Assembly (NCBI RefSeq): GCF_901000735.1
Contig: NC_081545.1
Location: 14,310,919-14,374,918 of the forward strand
Origin: Corylus avellana
Lineage: Eukaryota > Streptophyta > Magnoliopsida > Fagales > Betulaceae
Direction: 5' to 3'
Length of the DNA: 64,000 bases
Positions 50,059 through 60,429 of the stretch are shown piece by piece. Each line of letters opens with the position of its first letter. The first letter of the stretch is position 1. The position numbers and the translations under genes are program-made. Under the pieces are notes generated by a model. That model made no database searches. It was not told the origin of the DNA and worked only from the letters and a program-made list of their open reading frames with translations.

Positions 50059-50729
50059 GTTTGACACTATCTGTGGGAACAACTATTCATTTCTTATAAA
50101 AAAATAAAAAATAAAAATAAAAAATCCGTTATGGTAGTGATCACACAATGACCGGCTGATGAACGTCATTCTCCATATTTTTGACCGTCTATATCCAATC
50201 TAGACTTATGCTTATCCATATAGATTGCACGTATTCATGTTATGCTATATTAGAATCAAATTGTTATGGCTTGCATGAAGGAAGAATAAGAAGGGTGGGT
50301 GCCACAGGAAGAAAGGGCGATAGTGGTCGGGAGAATGGCCCCCAAGAAAGCATGGGAAGAGGAGATGATCGAAGAAAAGAAAGGGATAGGAGTCAACAGC
50401 CCAGAGAACCAAGGAACTAGGATGTGATAGTATAAATACGGTGATTGTAGCTACCAAGTACCCTGAAGAAGAGGGCAAGGCACTTATCACACCCGGCAAC
50501 AGATGGAATACAAAACTCTGGCTACTGGTATCTTTATGTACTTCCTTATTTTCTCTTAGGTTTATGTTTATCAACTCTGTTATTGCTTTCGGACTTTTTC
50601 AAATAAACATGGTATCCCCTGGATTTTGGGGGAATTGATATTTTTAATAAAAGAATGAAGCTAACTTAAGCATTGGAGTGTCCCCGGTCTAAAGACCGCC
50701 GGACCATTGATGCCTCTTCTTTTACAGGA

Positions 50730-52445
50730 AGTAGGATATAGGGAGAAAACCCAAAGGAAAACAAGGCTATGGGGAGAAAACTCTAAGGAAAAACAAGGCT
50801 ACAGAGAGAAAACCCCGAGGAAAAACAAGGCTATAGAGAGAAAACCCCGAGGACAAACAAGGCTATAGGAGAAAATTGATAAGTACCAAAATACTCATAA
50901 TTTAGCCCTTAAACTTATATTTGTTAATTCCTTAGTTCTGTTAGTTTATGCTATTTTATTTCACTTTTGTATTTTTTTTTTATAGGTTTTTGGAAGCAAA
51001 AAAAAAAGCTTTTCCAGAAAAGTTTAAGCTTAACTAATCATAATAGAGGACCTATATGATGTGGTTAAGTTTAATCAAATAGAGGAAATGATTAAATCGG
51101 AATTTCTTAAATTGGAGGCAATATCGGATTGGATTCAAACTTGGATTCTGCACACGTCTCGGTATTTTGACCATAACTTTGACAAATATCCCATTGAGGT
51201 GATTCAAGCGGCACTGGAAAGATAACTCAAAATTATACAAATCATTGTGAAATAGCATTTTCCTAATTTGGACTGCCGCTATGTCAAAATCATCCCGCAA
51301 GATAGGACCGCAATTCTGGATGAATCCTATTCCGATTTGGACTTAGGTTTTCTTTATCCTAATTGGGCTAATACTTAAATCTCCGAATTTCCTAGGATTA
51401 CTAGTCCTTCTAGGACTCTCCTAAGACCTATAAATAGACCGTTAAGCCTCACAATTCAATAGACAATTTGAATGAGACAACTTTGGGGAGAGGAATTGGA
51501 GGCTACTTTAAGGAGTCGTTTTTGGTTATTTCTTTCCCTTTTCTTTTTAGTTTTATTTTAATTATGTGTAACTAACTTTTAAGGAGGGCTAGATTGAAGC
51601 CCTAATTGTGTTTATTTAATATTTTAATATTGGCACCTTTGTGATAATCATATTGTATTGCTTAACTTAATTAATTCATGCTTTCTTGAATTCCTCCTAT
51701 GTATGTGATTGGCCATTATATGGATGTGGTATGGACTAGTTAATTAAATCAATTTGGATGTTCGAGTGATGGGTTTAATAAGAGTAACAAAAGTCATCCA
51801 CACCGGGTTCTTGGGTTAATCAACATGGGGAACCGAGAGTAGAAACCTATGCCTAATTCGTTGCTTAGGAAAATGAATAGCTTAAGGAGTAGACACTCAC
51901 ACCCTTAGGTTGACAAACATTAAGTATTTATACTATGATTGGATTATTGGCATATTATTATATTATCTAAGTATGATTAGTGGTGGATATCAAAGCCTTG
52001 CCTTTACCTTTTCATTTATCTTTATTTTTTTTTATTTCTTTTTCACAATATCAATTTAGTGACAATTTGATATTTTTATCAATTCTAAAACAAAATCAAT
52101 AATCCTCGTGGGATCGATCTTGTATTTGTTGCACTATACTATCGTTTAATCTTGTGCACTTGCGAGTAAAACATACTAAATATTATCTACTAATTTAAGA
52201 AGTATTTGGCACAACAAAAACCCTAAGGAAAAACCAGGGAGAAAACCTTGAGAAAAAACAAGGCTATAAGAATAAAACCATAAGGAAAAACAAGGCTATA
52301 GGGAGAAAACCCTAAGAAAAAACCAAGGAGAAAACCCTGAGGAAAAACAAGGCTATGGGGAGAAAACCCTGAGGAAAAACCAGGGAGAAAGCCTTGAGAA
52401 AAAACAAGGCTATAGGGAGAAAACCCTAAGGAAAAACAAGAAGCG
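50730..52445 (+). repeat. Tandem array of a ~32-bp unit, interrupted by a solo LTR
   Basis: Units of the form GAGAAAACCCTAAGGAAAAA followed by CAAGGCTATAGG are repeated about four or five times before 50876 and about seven times between 52217 and 52445. The solo LTR at 50877-52216 splits one unit. Confidence 0.85.
50877..52216 (+). mobile_element. Solo LTR of the gag-only family
   Basis: It begins TGATAAGTACC and ends TTTGGCACAACA, 1340 bp, colinear with the LTRs at 9582 and 13861. Matches include TATAAATA (about 51429-51436), the GGAGGCTACTT block, and the TACTATCGTTTAATCTTGTG region near the end. The flanking 5-mers AAAAT and AAAAC suggest a target duplication with one mismatch. The upstream part lacks the CGATCG cluster present in the other three LTRs. 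Confidence 0.85.
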
Positions 52446-52508
52446 CCCAGCCACCCCCAGAGACAGGAGGAAACCCCGGGCCATGCCATCCCAAGAAGGA
52501 AGGAACCA

Positions 52509-53066
52509 CAGGTAAAGGTTTGAGCTTGGCTGTTTAGCTAAGCCTGGTAGGTAAGGTCAGGTTTAACTCCTAGCACACAGGTAAAGGTTTGAGCATGGCT
52601 GTTTTAGCCAAGCCTGGTAGGCAGAATCGGGTTTAACTCCCAGTTCACAAGTAAAGGTTTGAGCTTGGCTATATTAGCTAAGCCCGGTAGTAGAATCGGG
52701 TTTAACTCCCAGTTCACAGGTAAAGGTTGGAGCTCGGCTGTTTTAGCCAAGCCCAGTAGGTAAGGTCGGGTTTAACTCCCGGTTCACATGTAAAGGTTTG
52801 AGCTTGGCTGTTTAGCTAAGCCTGGTCGGTAAAGTTAGGTTTAACTCCCGGTTCACAAGTAAAGGTTTAAGCTTGGCTGTTTTAACCAAGCCCGGTAGGC
52901 ATTGTCGGGTTTAACTCTCGGTTCATAGGTAAAGGCTTGAGCTTATGCTGTTTTAGCCATACTTGATAGATAAGGTCGGGTTTAACTCCCGATTCACAGG
53001 TAAAGGCTTGAGCTTGGCTGTTTTTGCCAAGCCCAATAGACAAGGTCAGGTTTGACTCCCGGTTTA
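52509..53066 (+). repeat. Eight tandem copies of a ~70-bp hairpin-forming unit
   Basis: Each unit reads CAGGTAAAGGTTTGAGCTTG, then GCTGTTTTAGCCAAGCCYGG, then TAGGTAAGGTCGGG and TTTAACTCCCGGTTCA, with about 5-15% divergence between copies. Within each unit GCTTGGCT and AGCCAAGC form an inverted repeat around TGTTTT. The pairing is often kept by paired changes: in units 1 and 5, CTTGGCTGTTTAGCTAAG keeps part of the stem. Confidence 0.9.
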
Positions 53067-53399
53067 CACACCCGGTCATGGGGGGTATATGTATTAATGA
53101 TGTTTGCAGGAATTGTTATTTTAGGAGAAAGGTTTACAGGGTTGCAGGTTTATGGATGAAGATGAATACTTGGTTCTTCAACCAAGTCCTAAAAGATATG
53201 ACAGGTTTCACCCTCAGGCAAAAACGAGAGTTGGGGGTACCCTCGGGAACTCAAACAATGCCATGAATAGAACAGAGTAGCTCCAGGTACACTTACAAGG
53301 AGACATGAGTCTCGGGCAAAGCCAAGCAATGAGTCATCAAGGGACTCTAACTGAAATTCCTGTTACCCGAGTACCTCAACTAAGGGAATTGGGGGTAAC

Positions 53400-53969
53400 T
53401 ATTGGGAATAAAATCACACTACAAGCCCATCAGGTTTTGGGCCTTATGGGCAATGACATGCCCATAGAGCTATTAATTAAATAGTAGAAGGTACAATTAA
53501 AGTGGGTCTCTATTTCACAGAGACGTACTCAAAGTTTGGATTGGGGAGAAATAGTTCAGGTCTATCTCAACTCTTCAGGAGATAACTCTTTAGGAGAGTT
53601 AGTTCAAGTCTATCTCAACTCTTCAGGAAATAACTCTTCATGTGAACCAGTTCAAGCCTACTTCAACTCTTAAGCCTATAAATAGGCCTTTACATAAGGT
53701 ACAAAGGGATCTGAATATTTCTTTGATATTGATAATACGTGATTAGCTTAAATTATTAAGCTTTGTTCATCAAATTGCTTTTCTCCGAGGAACTGACTTA
53801 GGCATCGGAATTTCCCCGGCGTAGACGCTGACAAATCATTTGACACTCTTACTATTTTGCATCCATTAGGGAGCATCACAAGCGCATTTTGAATCTATCA
53901 TGCACACACCTCGAAGAATGTGTAGCTCACGCTATACCGAAAATAGTTAGACAAAAAATTGCTCTAATA
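53400..53969 (+). repeat. 3' LTR of the large non-coding element
   Basis: It starts TATTGGGAATA (first dinucleotide TA instead of TG) after the polypurine tract and ends about GCTCTAATA. It is about 30 bp shorter than the 5' LTR because it has fewer copies of the internal ACTCTTCAGGAGATAACT unit. Its clear divergence from the 5' LTR indicates an old insertion. Confidence 0.75.
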
Positions 53970-54351
53970 TATATTACATAAAATCAAATTGCGGAATAAA
54001 ATAAAAATTTTCTTAAATATATGAAGAAATGCAATAATAAAATCGCTACTAAAATGAGAAGCTAAATATTTTATAAAATGATTAAAAAAAAACAAAAAAA
54101 CTTAAAATGGGGATTTGGATGAAAACTGTAGATTTTAGGCTTGAAAACCGAAAAACGGTGTTCACCTGAGCGTAGCTCTGACAGGTCTTTTCGAATTGCA
54201 ATCTTATGCTCGATTATAATACTTGTAGTTAAAGTTATTCCCAATTTGTTGGTTATTGTGTGATATTGTCCCAATTATACCTCTTTCTATTACTTCTTGT
54301 CATATGCTTACGCTGATTTTTTCTGTCAAATTTAAATGCCATTAATTTAAA
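53970..54351. other. Spacer
   Basis: AT-rich sequence with no recognised feature. The 9-bp target duplication of the following MITE starts at 54343. Confidence 0.5.
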
Positions 54352-54740
54352 GGGTTAAATATCAAATACTCCCCCTGAAGTTTGGTAACTTTATTTTTAC
54401 CCCTTCTGGGGTTTCATTTTTATCACAGGACTCCCCTGGAGTTTTGATAAATGACCAAATTAGTTCATCCGTTAGTTGACCGTTAGGACTGAAACGTGGA
54501 CCAATTAAATGTTGACACGTGGCACATATTTAATTTTTTTTTTTATTTTAATTTAAAAAAAATTAAATATGTGACACGTGTCAATATCTGATTGGTCCAC
54601 GTGTCAGTCATAGCGGTCAATTAACGGATGGACTAACTTGGTCCTTTATCAAAATTTCAGGGGGTCCTGTGATAAAAATGAAACTCCAGATGGGTAAAAA
54701 TAAAGTTACTAAACTCATGGGAGTATTTGGTATTTAGCCC
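54352..54740. mobile_element. Mutator-like MITE with exact 9-bp target duplication
   Basis: A 389-bp element, GGGTTAAATATCAAATACTC to GAGTATTTGGTATTTAGCCC. The arms are about 180 bp, long inverted repeats, with blocks such as TTGACACGTGGCAC and GTGACACGTGTCAA. TAATTTAAA is duplicated exactly at 54343-54351 and 54741-54749. A 9-bp duplication with long terminal inverted repeats is the Mutator (MULE) signature. It carries no transposase. Confidence 0.85.
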
Positions 54741-54749
54741 TAATTTAAA

Positions 54750-56498
54750 ATCTGATAACTGAGTATTTGAAAATCCTCCGCGGCTTAAAGTTGATAAAAA
54801 GCTTTAGATTTGAGTTTCAACAGCCTTGGCAACTGGCAAGTAAGGGGGCATGCATGTAGCCTTGAATTCGAACGTGCATAAACTCAACATTCTTGGTCTG
54901 GGTGAAAAATTCACAAGGCACGCGCACAAAGTGTTTGATAAAATCACTATTTCTAGCCTTCTTACCCCAATTTCAAATCATATATTTTTAAAAATCCACT
55001 CAATTACACCTTTGACGAAAAATGAATATTAGTTTAAACTTTAGAGTTAATATTATTTAAACTAATAGAGTTAATATTATTTTGTAATTATTTTTAATAT
55101 TTAATTTATATTTTAAAGTCCGTATTTAATAATGTGCTTAACCCAAAAGTTGGTTGGATTAGGGTTTAATATTTTAGTCTTTTTTTTTTTTTTTTCTAAT
55201 CAAATGCGGGAAAAGGTTACAAGGGATATTTTAGTCTATTTAAGCATAAGTTTCAATTGTATTTGAGAGACTATGATTGAAAAATAAACAATTAGTAAGA
55301 CACCCTCCCTCTCTTTCCTTGATATGTTCCCCCCTCCCTTCCCCATTTTCCTTCTCCCACTCTCTTTCCCGATCTGTGTTTTTTTTTTTTTTTTTTTGGT
55401 TTTTTTTTGTTTTTGGATTTCACTTTCTTTTCCATGTTGTTGTTCTTTGTTTGTTTGTTTATTTTTTCTTACTAGGTGTTTGTTTGGGCACACTTTGTGG
55501 GTGCCACTCATGGGGGATTCACTCAAACTTCCCCCCAATTTCTTTGAGTGCGCCGCCGATCTCCTCTGCGCCAGCTTTGCCGTTTACTGTCTTTTGATGG
55601 GTCTTTTCACGCGTCCCCACCGCAATGTGCTTCCAACGCCATCTACGCATCGGTTTCCAGCAAGCACGCGATCGGCTTTTCTTCCGGCTGTTGTCATCCG
55701 CCTAGTGTGCTCCTATTTTTAAATTTTTAGTTGTATTGCTTTGATTTTCCCTATATTTTTCTTGTTTTTCTTGCTGCTTGTAATAAGGCCATGTCCTCTT
55801 TCTTGATCTCCTCGCTTGTTATTTTGGCCCAGACCCCTGGGGTTGTGGATGTGAACGATATCCTGGCTTTCGAGTTTAGGAGGATGTGTGTCGGCATAAG
55901 GTCCTTTTGATCACAGGGTCGAGGAATAAGAGCTACCTATGCATTAGTTTGTGTCTGCCTAACGCAGATCTGTTATTCCAACTGAAGATTAGTTATAGGT
56001 TAGTGGATGTTTGGCGTCTTTGATGTGTAATCTTTTAGTTACGACTTTGATCTTTTAGCTTCGGCTAGGATCTTTCAGAACATTATGTTCTGTGATTGTA
56101 AGAGTTTTAATGCTCTTGATTCTTCTATTAATGAGATAAGAATAATTTTCCTTAAAAAAACAAAAAAATCAATCACCTTCGTCCATCTCTAGATATAAAT
56201 TGATTTGAAACAAGCATCAAAAGCATTATCCAATTATTTATTTCCACTTTGATGATCACTCCCCTGTTCATAGAGAGACAATTATACATCAATCATGCAT
56301 TAATCCATATTTATTTTTATTTGAAAAGAAACTATATATCATGTTTCTGAATCACCGAAGAGACTCAAATTTATTAACACACTCAAAAATACACAACAAA
56401 CATGCATATTATATATTTATATAATTAACCACATGCCCCTCCCACCACTACGCATCAACTTTCAAACATCTATCAAACCCATTACTTATTCATTTTAT
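54750..56498. other. Spacer with a possible LINE-type retroposon 3' end
   Basis: 54750-55280 is AT-rich and featureless. About 55280-55480 is strongly pyrimidine-rich. About 55500-56165 is GC-richer and ends in a segment with ATTAATGAGATAAGAATAAT and an A-rich tail (56152-56167). This is the kind of end seen in plant LINE or retro-transcript insertions. I could not identify an endonuclease or RT domain or a target duplication, so the nature of this block is open. Confidence 0.3.
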
Positions 56499-58681
56499 TT
56501 ATTTCAAACTTTCACTTCCCTCTTCATGCTTGTGTTGCCCTTGCTTCTCATAACTCTCATCTTCGCCAATAACAAGCTCTTTCGTTTCCTGAGCAATCTC
56601 AACTATGGTTTCGCCGATGGCCCCGAGCACCCCAATGTCTTGATCATCTCCTCCTCCTTTTCCATGCTCTTGGCCTCCCTCAAAGCTTTCTCGAATTACA
56701 TTCTCGGATGTCCCTTTCTCCATCATCTTTTGTGTCTCTGTTTCTTGAACCTGGGATTCACCTTCCTTATCTTCTCCCTGCTAAACAACAAGAAGTAGCT
56801 AAGAAATTAATTAAGGATTTGGGTTCATAGCTTTTAAAATATTAATTCAATAATTTATATTAACCATGCATTTCTTTTGAACTTAATTAATTAAGCTTAA
56901 ATGGTGGAGTAACATGCAATCAAAACAAAAGTCATCACATTTTACTTATTGTCTCTCTCGCATATATATACACATACGTACAATAACAGTCTTAAAATAT
57001 TAATTAAATAATTAAATTTACATAAATAATATTTAATATATAATGTTAAAAGTTACGAGGACGGATAATTTAACATGATATTAAACATACCCGACATTCG
57101 GCTGATCTCTTAGCTTCCAATTCTCTCTGTGCCTCTTCTTTCTTCCTAGCTGTGTACTCCTTTGCATTCTCTCCCGTCGACGCGGCAACATCCTTGACAG
57201 CAGACAACGGCTTTGTTGCAATCTCAGCAGCCTTATGACCTGCATACTCCGCTGCTCCTTTAACGGCACTCGCCGCCACTTTGGTTCCCTCCACGGCCTT
57301 CTCACACGAGTAATGCGCCGCCGTCCACCCCGCCACCGATGCCTTGTCCTTCAAGCCAACGGCAGTTTCCAAAGTCGCATCTTTTGCGCCAACCGCCTTA
57401 TCCTCAACATAATGCACGGTGGTCTCCCCTGTATGCACAACCACGTCTTTCGCTTGCGCCGCCTTTTGCAGCGCTAAGTTTTTAGCTTTCTCTGTTGTTG
57501 ATGCCGTGCAATCCGCCGCCGTCTTTGCTGTGCTGGCAACGGTTTCCTTTGCCTGCGCGCCCTTCTCTGCTGCAGTGTCTTTCACGGCAAGGCTTTTGTC
57601 TAGGACGGTGTCCTTTGCTTGGGCTCCCGTCTCTGCGGCATACTCGGCTGCTGCGCTCACTCTCTGGCTTACAGATTCTTTTGCCTTCTCGTAGCGCTCC
57701 TCCGCAGCCCTTAGCGCCTCTTGAGAATTTTGCTGCGCCATTGCTCTCAGCTTGGATATCTCTTCTAGAGATGGTGGTTGTTCCTTTTCCTCATCCTGAC
57801 TCCATTACAATATATAACTTAAATTGATCAATAAATTGCAACTTAAATTGGTCAATAAATTGCAACTTAAATTGATCAATAAATTGCTATAAATTGTAAC
57901 TTAACATGATCAATAAATTGTAACTTATTATAGAATTACACCACATCAAATTTAAATGTTAAAATGTTAACATCAGTATTATAAAGAGAGTAAAAGATGG
58001 GTAGTAATTTAACATGGTACGAACCTGACTTCAAATTCTATATCCGTCACTCCACCTCTGATTTAATTAAAATATTTTATATTTTACCCATTAAGCCATC
58101 AACTTTAAATGTAAAATTCTCCAAAGAGTATAAGAGATGATAAAGAGAATAGAAAAATGGGGTATATATATATATATAATTACTTAACCAAATTAATAAA
58201 TTTACCCTTCCTCATCACCTTAAAGTTCTGAGATAAATCATAGATTTAACAAAACCTCTTCTTTGCTTCTCACCTCTTTGCGTTCTCCTCCTTTCTGAGG
58301 AATCTCTTCTTTCCTTCCCACCTCCGTGGCTTCTCCTCCCGCTTCCCTGCATTTGGCCTGATCACCTGCACCATTAACTTCAAACTTTCCCACAGCATAA
58401 GACCTCTTTTCCCTTCCTTCCCTAGCTTCACCCTCTTTGTCTTCACCACACTTCTCCTCTTCCTCCTCCTCTCCCTCTTTCTCATTCTTTACTTTATAAG
58501 CGAGAGACTCAAACTGGCTTTCCTCTCTATCTTCACCACCCTCTTGAGGAGCACTTTCTCTGGTACTGGCTTGCTCCGCCAAAGACTCGAAGTGGCTCGT
58601 CATCTTCGGGACCCCGTCTTTCTCTACCGGAATTTCTCTCTCGCTGGTGGTGGTCTCTCTACGCGCTTGCTCAGAAGCCAT
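56499..58681 (-). CDS. Seed LEA protein, SBP65 / DC-8 (ECP63-like) family
   Basis: Three minus-strand exons (58681-58274, 57795-57091, 56777-56499) join in phase 0 to 463 residues. The start MASEQARRETTTSEREIPVE matches the N-terminal style of seed biotinylated protein SBP65. Residues about 70-136 are very Glu/Lys/Gly-rich. Exon 2 begins DEEKEQPPSLEEISKLRAMA and carries repeated 11-residue LEA_4-type units (AAEKGAQAKETV, KAAQAKDVVV, KAVGAKDATLE), predicted amphipathic helix in the dry state. The C-terminus contains GVLGAIGETIVEIAQETKEL, also characteristic of SBP65-like proteins. SBP65 binds biotin covalently and LEA_4 proteins protect cells during seed desiccation. I did not find an obvious biotinylated-lysine motif and do not claim biotinylation here. 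No lesions were seen. Confidence 0.9.
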
Positions 58682-58812
58682 GATTGTTCTCGATCTCCAG
58701 CTATGTTTGTTTTTGTTGTTTTCTGGTTTGAGTCTGGGAATGAGAGAGATTAATGGTGTTAAAAAAGAAACGGGTATGGCGGTTTTGAGGAGGTGGTGAT
58801 GATGGACGTGCT

Positions 58813-58962
58813 TGCATGGAGTGGACATGTGGTGAGTGGTCTGCTGCAACGTGTTTGGGTTTGTGCAAACCAAGGAGGTGACTCAGCGATTGCATGTGAA
58901 TTGAGGATTACGATTGGGAAGGGAGATCAAAGACACGTGGAAATGAGTGAGCTGCTACGTGG
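58813..58962 (-). promoter_or_regulatory. Seed-type promoter elements (RY and ABRE/G-box) upstream of the LEA gene
   Basis: Within 285 bp upstream of the LEA start codon are two RY cores (CATGCA on the minus strand, at 58813-58818 and 58890-58895), a perfect G-box CACGTG (58934-58939) and a second ABRE-like ACGTGG (58957-58962). RY motifs bind B3 regulators such as ABI3 and FUS3, and ABREs bind ABI5-type bZIP factors. The combination is typical of maturation-phase seed genes. A TATA-like CTATATATTG on the minus strand lies at about 59066-59075, oddly far upstream, so the true start site is uncertain. Confidence 0.6.
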
Positions 58963-59240
58963 AGAAATTGGTGGATAAGATTATGCCCATCCATTTGCTA
59001 AAGAGATGGTAGCTAGAGAGAGATATCTAGAGACGCAACAAAAATGGCGGCCTCATTTGCTTTCAATATATAGCCTCTCAAAAGTGTATTGAGAGCGGTG
59101 TTAATTTACAAATGAGTAATATTGAATAAATGGCAAAGAGAAGTGACAAATACAAGTGAGGGGTTCAGCACACCCATATTCGGCCTGATTGAGAATGTGA
59201 GTAATTACACAAAACCCCCTATTCTTGAGTAATAGATCTT

Positions 59241-59400
59241 AAATAGAATCTTTGGTTAAATTCATTTTACCCCTTAAATTTCAGGAGTTTTTCAATTTAA
59301 ACTTTAATGTTTAAAAATTTGCAATATAACTTCCTAAGGCTTCAAAAATTTATAATTTAGATCATCCGTTACTAATTTTCGTCTAAATGGACATAAATTA
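59241..59400 (-). repeat. Fragment of the dispersed TTGCAAATTTTTRAA repeat
   Basis: The reverse complement contains TTGCAAATTTTTAAACATTA, then AAATTGAAAAACTCCTGAAA, and GTAAAATGAATTTAACC, all in the same order at 63560-63680. Confidence 0.65.
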
Positions 59401-59634
59401 TCACACATGTGTCTCACGTGAGATTTTTATACTTTATTTTCTAATTTTGCCCTTATTAAAACCAAAATTGCTGTTTGCAAATCCATCACCTTGATCTCCT
59501 ACCCGTGGCGACAGCCGACAGGGATAACAATCTAGCTAGACCACTACCAGAAGTGCTAGCATATTGCAATAGTTACTCCAATTGAAACTCTTCCATACGA
59601 AGAGGCTCTTCTAGAACCTGCATTAGTTTCCAAT

Positions 59635-60387
59635 GATCAGGATCCTCAGCTCTTCTTAGAGAATTGCCCATGGATTTTTTTTGAAATTTTGGCCATTGAT
59701 TTCCATCCAACAGTTACCCACCTGTCACGTGTCCATCCAATATAAAATAGTAAAATATTATTTAAATTTTAAAAATAAATAAATAATAAAATAATTTATT
59801 AAAAAATAAAATTGGGTAGTTCGGCCACCCCAGCTCAACCTAGGGGGTGGCGTCGGCCACCCCCAAAGGCCGATTGGGGGTGGCCGATGCCACCTCATGG
59901 CCCCAGTGGGTGGTTCGGCAACCCACTAGGACCAAACTCAAAAATCAAAATTTATGGGTTTGACCCTACGGGGTGTCCGAACCACCCCTGAGCCTGTGGG
60001 TGGCCCACCCCAAGCCAGTTGAGGGTGGGCACCACCCATGGGGCCTAGAGGGTGGCGTCCCCAAAGGCTAGTTAGGGGTGGTCGATGCCACTCCCATGGC
60101 CCCAGGGGGTGGTTCGGCCACCCCACAAAGGCCAACTAGGCTGAGCTGGGGTGGCCGGCCACCCCTAGGAGGAGAATGGGGTGGCTGAACCACCCAATTT
60201 TATTTTTTTAATTATTTTTTTTAATAAATTATTTTATTATTTTATTTTAAAATTTTAAATAATATTTTGTTATTTTATATTGGGTGGGACACGTGGCAAG
60301 TTGGTGGCCGTTGGATGGAAATCAATGGCCAGGATTTCAAAAAAAATCCTGAGGCAATTCTCTAAGAAGAGATGGGGATCCTAATCC
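59635..60387. mobile_element. 753-bp foldback element with 10-bp target duplication
   Basis: Arms of about 170 bp start ATCAGGATCCTCAGCTCTTC on the left, with the inverted equivalent on the right (reverse complement GATTAGGATCCCCATCTCTT). They continue through AGAGAATTGCC, TTGGATGGAAATCAATGGCC and its complement, and an AT-rich stretch. AGTTTCCAAT is duplicated exactly at 59625-59634 and 60388-60397. The 240-bp GC-rich centre is a run of GGGGTGG/CCACCCC modules in both orientations. The long inverted arms and 10-bp duplication point to a Mutator-type foldback element. Confidence 0.8.
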
Positions 60388-60429
60388 AGTTTCCAATGGA
60401 AAGACATTAATTATACATATCATCCACAT

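Larger units (their letters stand above)
49457..53969 (+). mobile_element. Large non-coding LTR element (LARD-like) with nested solo LTR
   Basis: The LTRs at 49457-50058 and about 53400-53969 are diverged direct repeats sharing TTGGGAATAAAATYACACTA at the start and the GAGCATCACAAGCGCATT block near the end. After the 5' LTR, TTTGACACTATCTGTGGGAAC resembles the TTTGGCGCCGTCTGTGGGAAC primer region seen in some plant Ty3/gypsy elements. GGGAATTGGGGGTAAC before the 3' LTR is a polypurine tract. TTACA precedes the 5' LTR and recurs a few bases after the 3' LTR. The interior has no recognisable gag or pol; instead it holds two tandem-repeat arrays and an inserted solo LTR. Confidence 0.75.

Noticed and set aside
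52509..53066. Regularly spaced repeats superficially like a CRISPR array
   Set aside because: The repeats are head-to-tail with no unique spacers, diverged from one another, and lie inside a plant LTR element. They are a tandem array.
55277..55722. Overlapping 106- and 132-codon plus-strand frames
   Set aside because: Pyrimidine-rich runs of Phe, Leu and Ser codons with no domain. They may be part of a retroposon but not a supported gene.
59938..60135. Pro/Gly/Trp-rich minus-strand frame
   Set aside because: It is the translation of CCACCCC modules in the centre of a foldback element.
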